DNA of 32,288 nucleotides, taken from the NCBI GenBank assembly GCA_031291715.1, contig JARLIN010000270.1:1-32288 (forward strand), read 5' to 3'. The stretch is from Rhodopila sp. (GTDB lineage Bacteria; Pseudomonadota; Alphaproteobacteria; Acetobacterales; Acetobacteraceae). A program made the translations under genes and the position numbers. The notes under the pieces were generated by a model. It saw only the letters and a list, made by a program, of their open reading frames with translations. It was not told where the DNA came from and did no database searches. Positions 30,821-32,288 of this stretch are shown here, one piece after another. Each line of letters starts with the position of its first letter. Within the stretch, counting starts at the first letter, position 1.

Positions 30821-30833
30821 ATAAAGACACCAC

Positions 30834-32234
30834 TCAGGCGTTCCGCCTCACCAGGGCGCGGACCGCCGCCTCGATGGTGCCCAGGTCGTTGGGCATCACC
30901 GTGAATCTCTCCTCGCGCTCGAACAGATCTGCCATGCGAGGCGGCAGGGCCGGACGGTGACCGGTGGCCCGTTCCATCGCGTCCGGAAACTTCGCCGGAT
31001 GGGCGGTCGCCATCGCCACCATCGGTACACCACCGCCGCAGGGCAAAGCGCGGGCGGCTGCGATACCGATCGCGCTGTGCGGATCGGCCAAATATCCGCA
31101 GGCGGCGTGCAGACGGCGGATTTCCGCCTCGGTCCCAGCGTCGTCCAGCCGGAAGCCGCGGAACACGCCGCGCGCCCGGTGCCAGATCGGATCGGCCACG
31201 TTCATCCGTCCGGTCCGGCGGAAATCCAGCATCGTCTTGCTGGTGGCCTCCGGATCGCGATCCAGCAGTTCGAACAGCAGGCGCTCGAAGTTGGAGCTGA
31301 CCTGAATGTCCATGCTCGGGGACAAAGACGGCTCCACCGGCGCCATCGACATGTCGTTGGACTCCAGGAACCGCGTCAGGATGTCGTTGCGGTTCGATCC
31401 CACCATCAGCCGGGCGACCGGCAGCCCCATCCGGCGTGCGGCCCAGGCCGCCAGGACGTTGCCAAAATTCCCGGTGGGGACGCTGAAGGCGATCTCCCGA
31501 TCAGGGGCACCCAACGCGAGCGCGGCGGCAACGTAATAAGGAATCTGTGCCGCGATACGCGCCCAATTGATCGAATTCACCGCAGAAAGCCGGACGTCGT
31601 TGCGAAAACCGGTATCGGCGAACATCGCCTTCACGAGGTCCTGGCAGTCGTCGAAGGTGCCCTCGACAGCGATGTTGCCGACGTTGTCCGCGTGGACGGT
31701 GGTCATCTGCCGGCGTTGCACCAGGCTGGTGCGGCCGTGCGGATGTAGGATCATGATATCGACGCGGTCCCGCCCGGCACAGGCCTCGATGGCAGCCGAT
31801 CCGGTGTCGCCGGAGGTCGCGCCCACGATCGTCACCCGCTTGTCGCGCTGGGTCAGCACATAATCGAACAGGCGGCCCAGCACCTGCATCGCCATGTCCT
31901 TGAAGGCGAGGGTAGGGCCGTGAAACAGTTCCTGCGTGAACAGGTTGGTTTCAAGCTGGATCAACGGCGCGACGGCCGGGTGTCCGAAACCGGCATAAGC
32001 GTCCCGGCAAATTGTCCGCAGCACGTCGAACGGAATGGACGTCCCGACGAACGGTTGCATGACCCGCGCCGCCAGATCGGCGTAAGGCAGCCCGCGCATC
32101 GCCCGCCAGTCGGCGGGGCTGAAATGCGGCCAGGCCTCGGGCATGAACAGGCCGCCGTCCTCGGCGAGACCGGCCAGCAGGACATCGGCGAAATCGCGGG
32201 CGGGCGCCTGCCCGCGGGTAGAAATGTAGCGCAT
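30834..32234 (-). CDS. thrC: Threonine synthase
   Basis: MRYISTRGQAPARDFADVLLAGLAEDGGLFMPE; PLP-lysine region ELFHGPTLAFKDMAMQVLGRLFDYVL; VGATSGDTGSAAIEACAGRDRVDIMILHPHGRTSLVQRRQMTT. Confidence 0.97.
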   Translation of the reverse strand: MRYISTRGQAPARDFADVLLAGLAEDGGLFMPEAWPHFSPADWRAMRGLPYADLAARVMQPFVGTSIPFDVLRTICRDAYAGFGHPAVAPLIQLETNLFTQELFHGPTLAFKDMAMQVLGRLFDYVLTQRDKRVTIVGATSGDTGSAAIEACAGRDRVDIMILHPHGRTSLVQRRQMTTVHADNVGNIAVEGTFDDCQDLVKAMFADTGFRNDVRLSAVNSINWARIAAQIPYYVAAALALGAPDREIAFSVPTGNFGNVLAAWAARRMGLPVARLMVGSNRNDILTRFLESNDMSMAPVEPSLSPSMDIQVSSNFERLLFELLDRDPEATSKTMLDFRRTGRMNVADPIWHRARGVFRGFRLDDAGTEAEIRRLHAACGYLADPHSAIGIAAARALPCGGGVPMVAMATAHPAKFPDAMERATGHRPALPPRMADLFEREERFTVMPNDLGTIEAAVRALVRRNA

Positions 32235-32288
32235 GGGTCGTGTTCTACGCTGTCAGAAGCGCTGCGCCCAGATAGAACCGGCCTCGTC

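Overview
High-GC chromosomal window that looks alphaproteobacterial (Acetobacteraceae/Rhodospirillales-like; this is inferred from protein character, not searched). It is mostly core or housekeeping-type gene content. In order: amidase (-) divergent from polysaccharide deacetylase (+); a PrkA/YeaG - YeaH (DUF444) - SpoVR/YcgB stress operon (-); an ~1 kb region without a convincing gene; folP-glmM-thiD (+); a paraquat-inducible pqiABC/MCE-type lipid transport operon (-); a solo branched-chain amino-acid-type ABC substrate-binding protein (+); a ketopantoate reductase-like protein (-); an RND efflux adaptor plus HAE1 permease (+) with a good terminator; an orphan PEP-CTERM-like secreted protein (+); livFGMH-type ABC transporter genes (-); a CPA2/KefB-type antiporter overlapping a D-2-hydroxyacid dehydrogenase (-); and threonine synthase (-). 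No tRNA, rRNA, CRISPR array, transposase, phage or defence island was recognised. I did not find a clear new multi-gene system. The most interesting items are the orphan PEP-CTERM-like protein, the dispersed 'GTCATGGCCGGG' palindromic repeats (including a near-perfect 27-bp inverted repeat at 202-282), and the unexplained 7.76-8.70 kb gap. Many long ORFs in the supplied track are antisense artefacts of GC-rich coding sequence.
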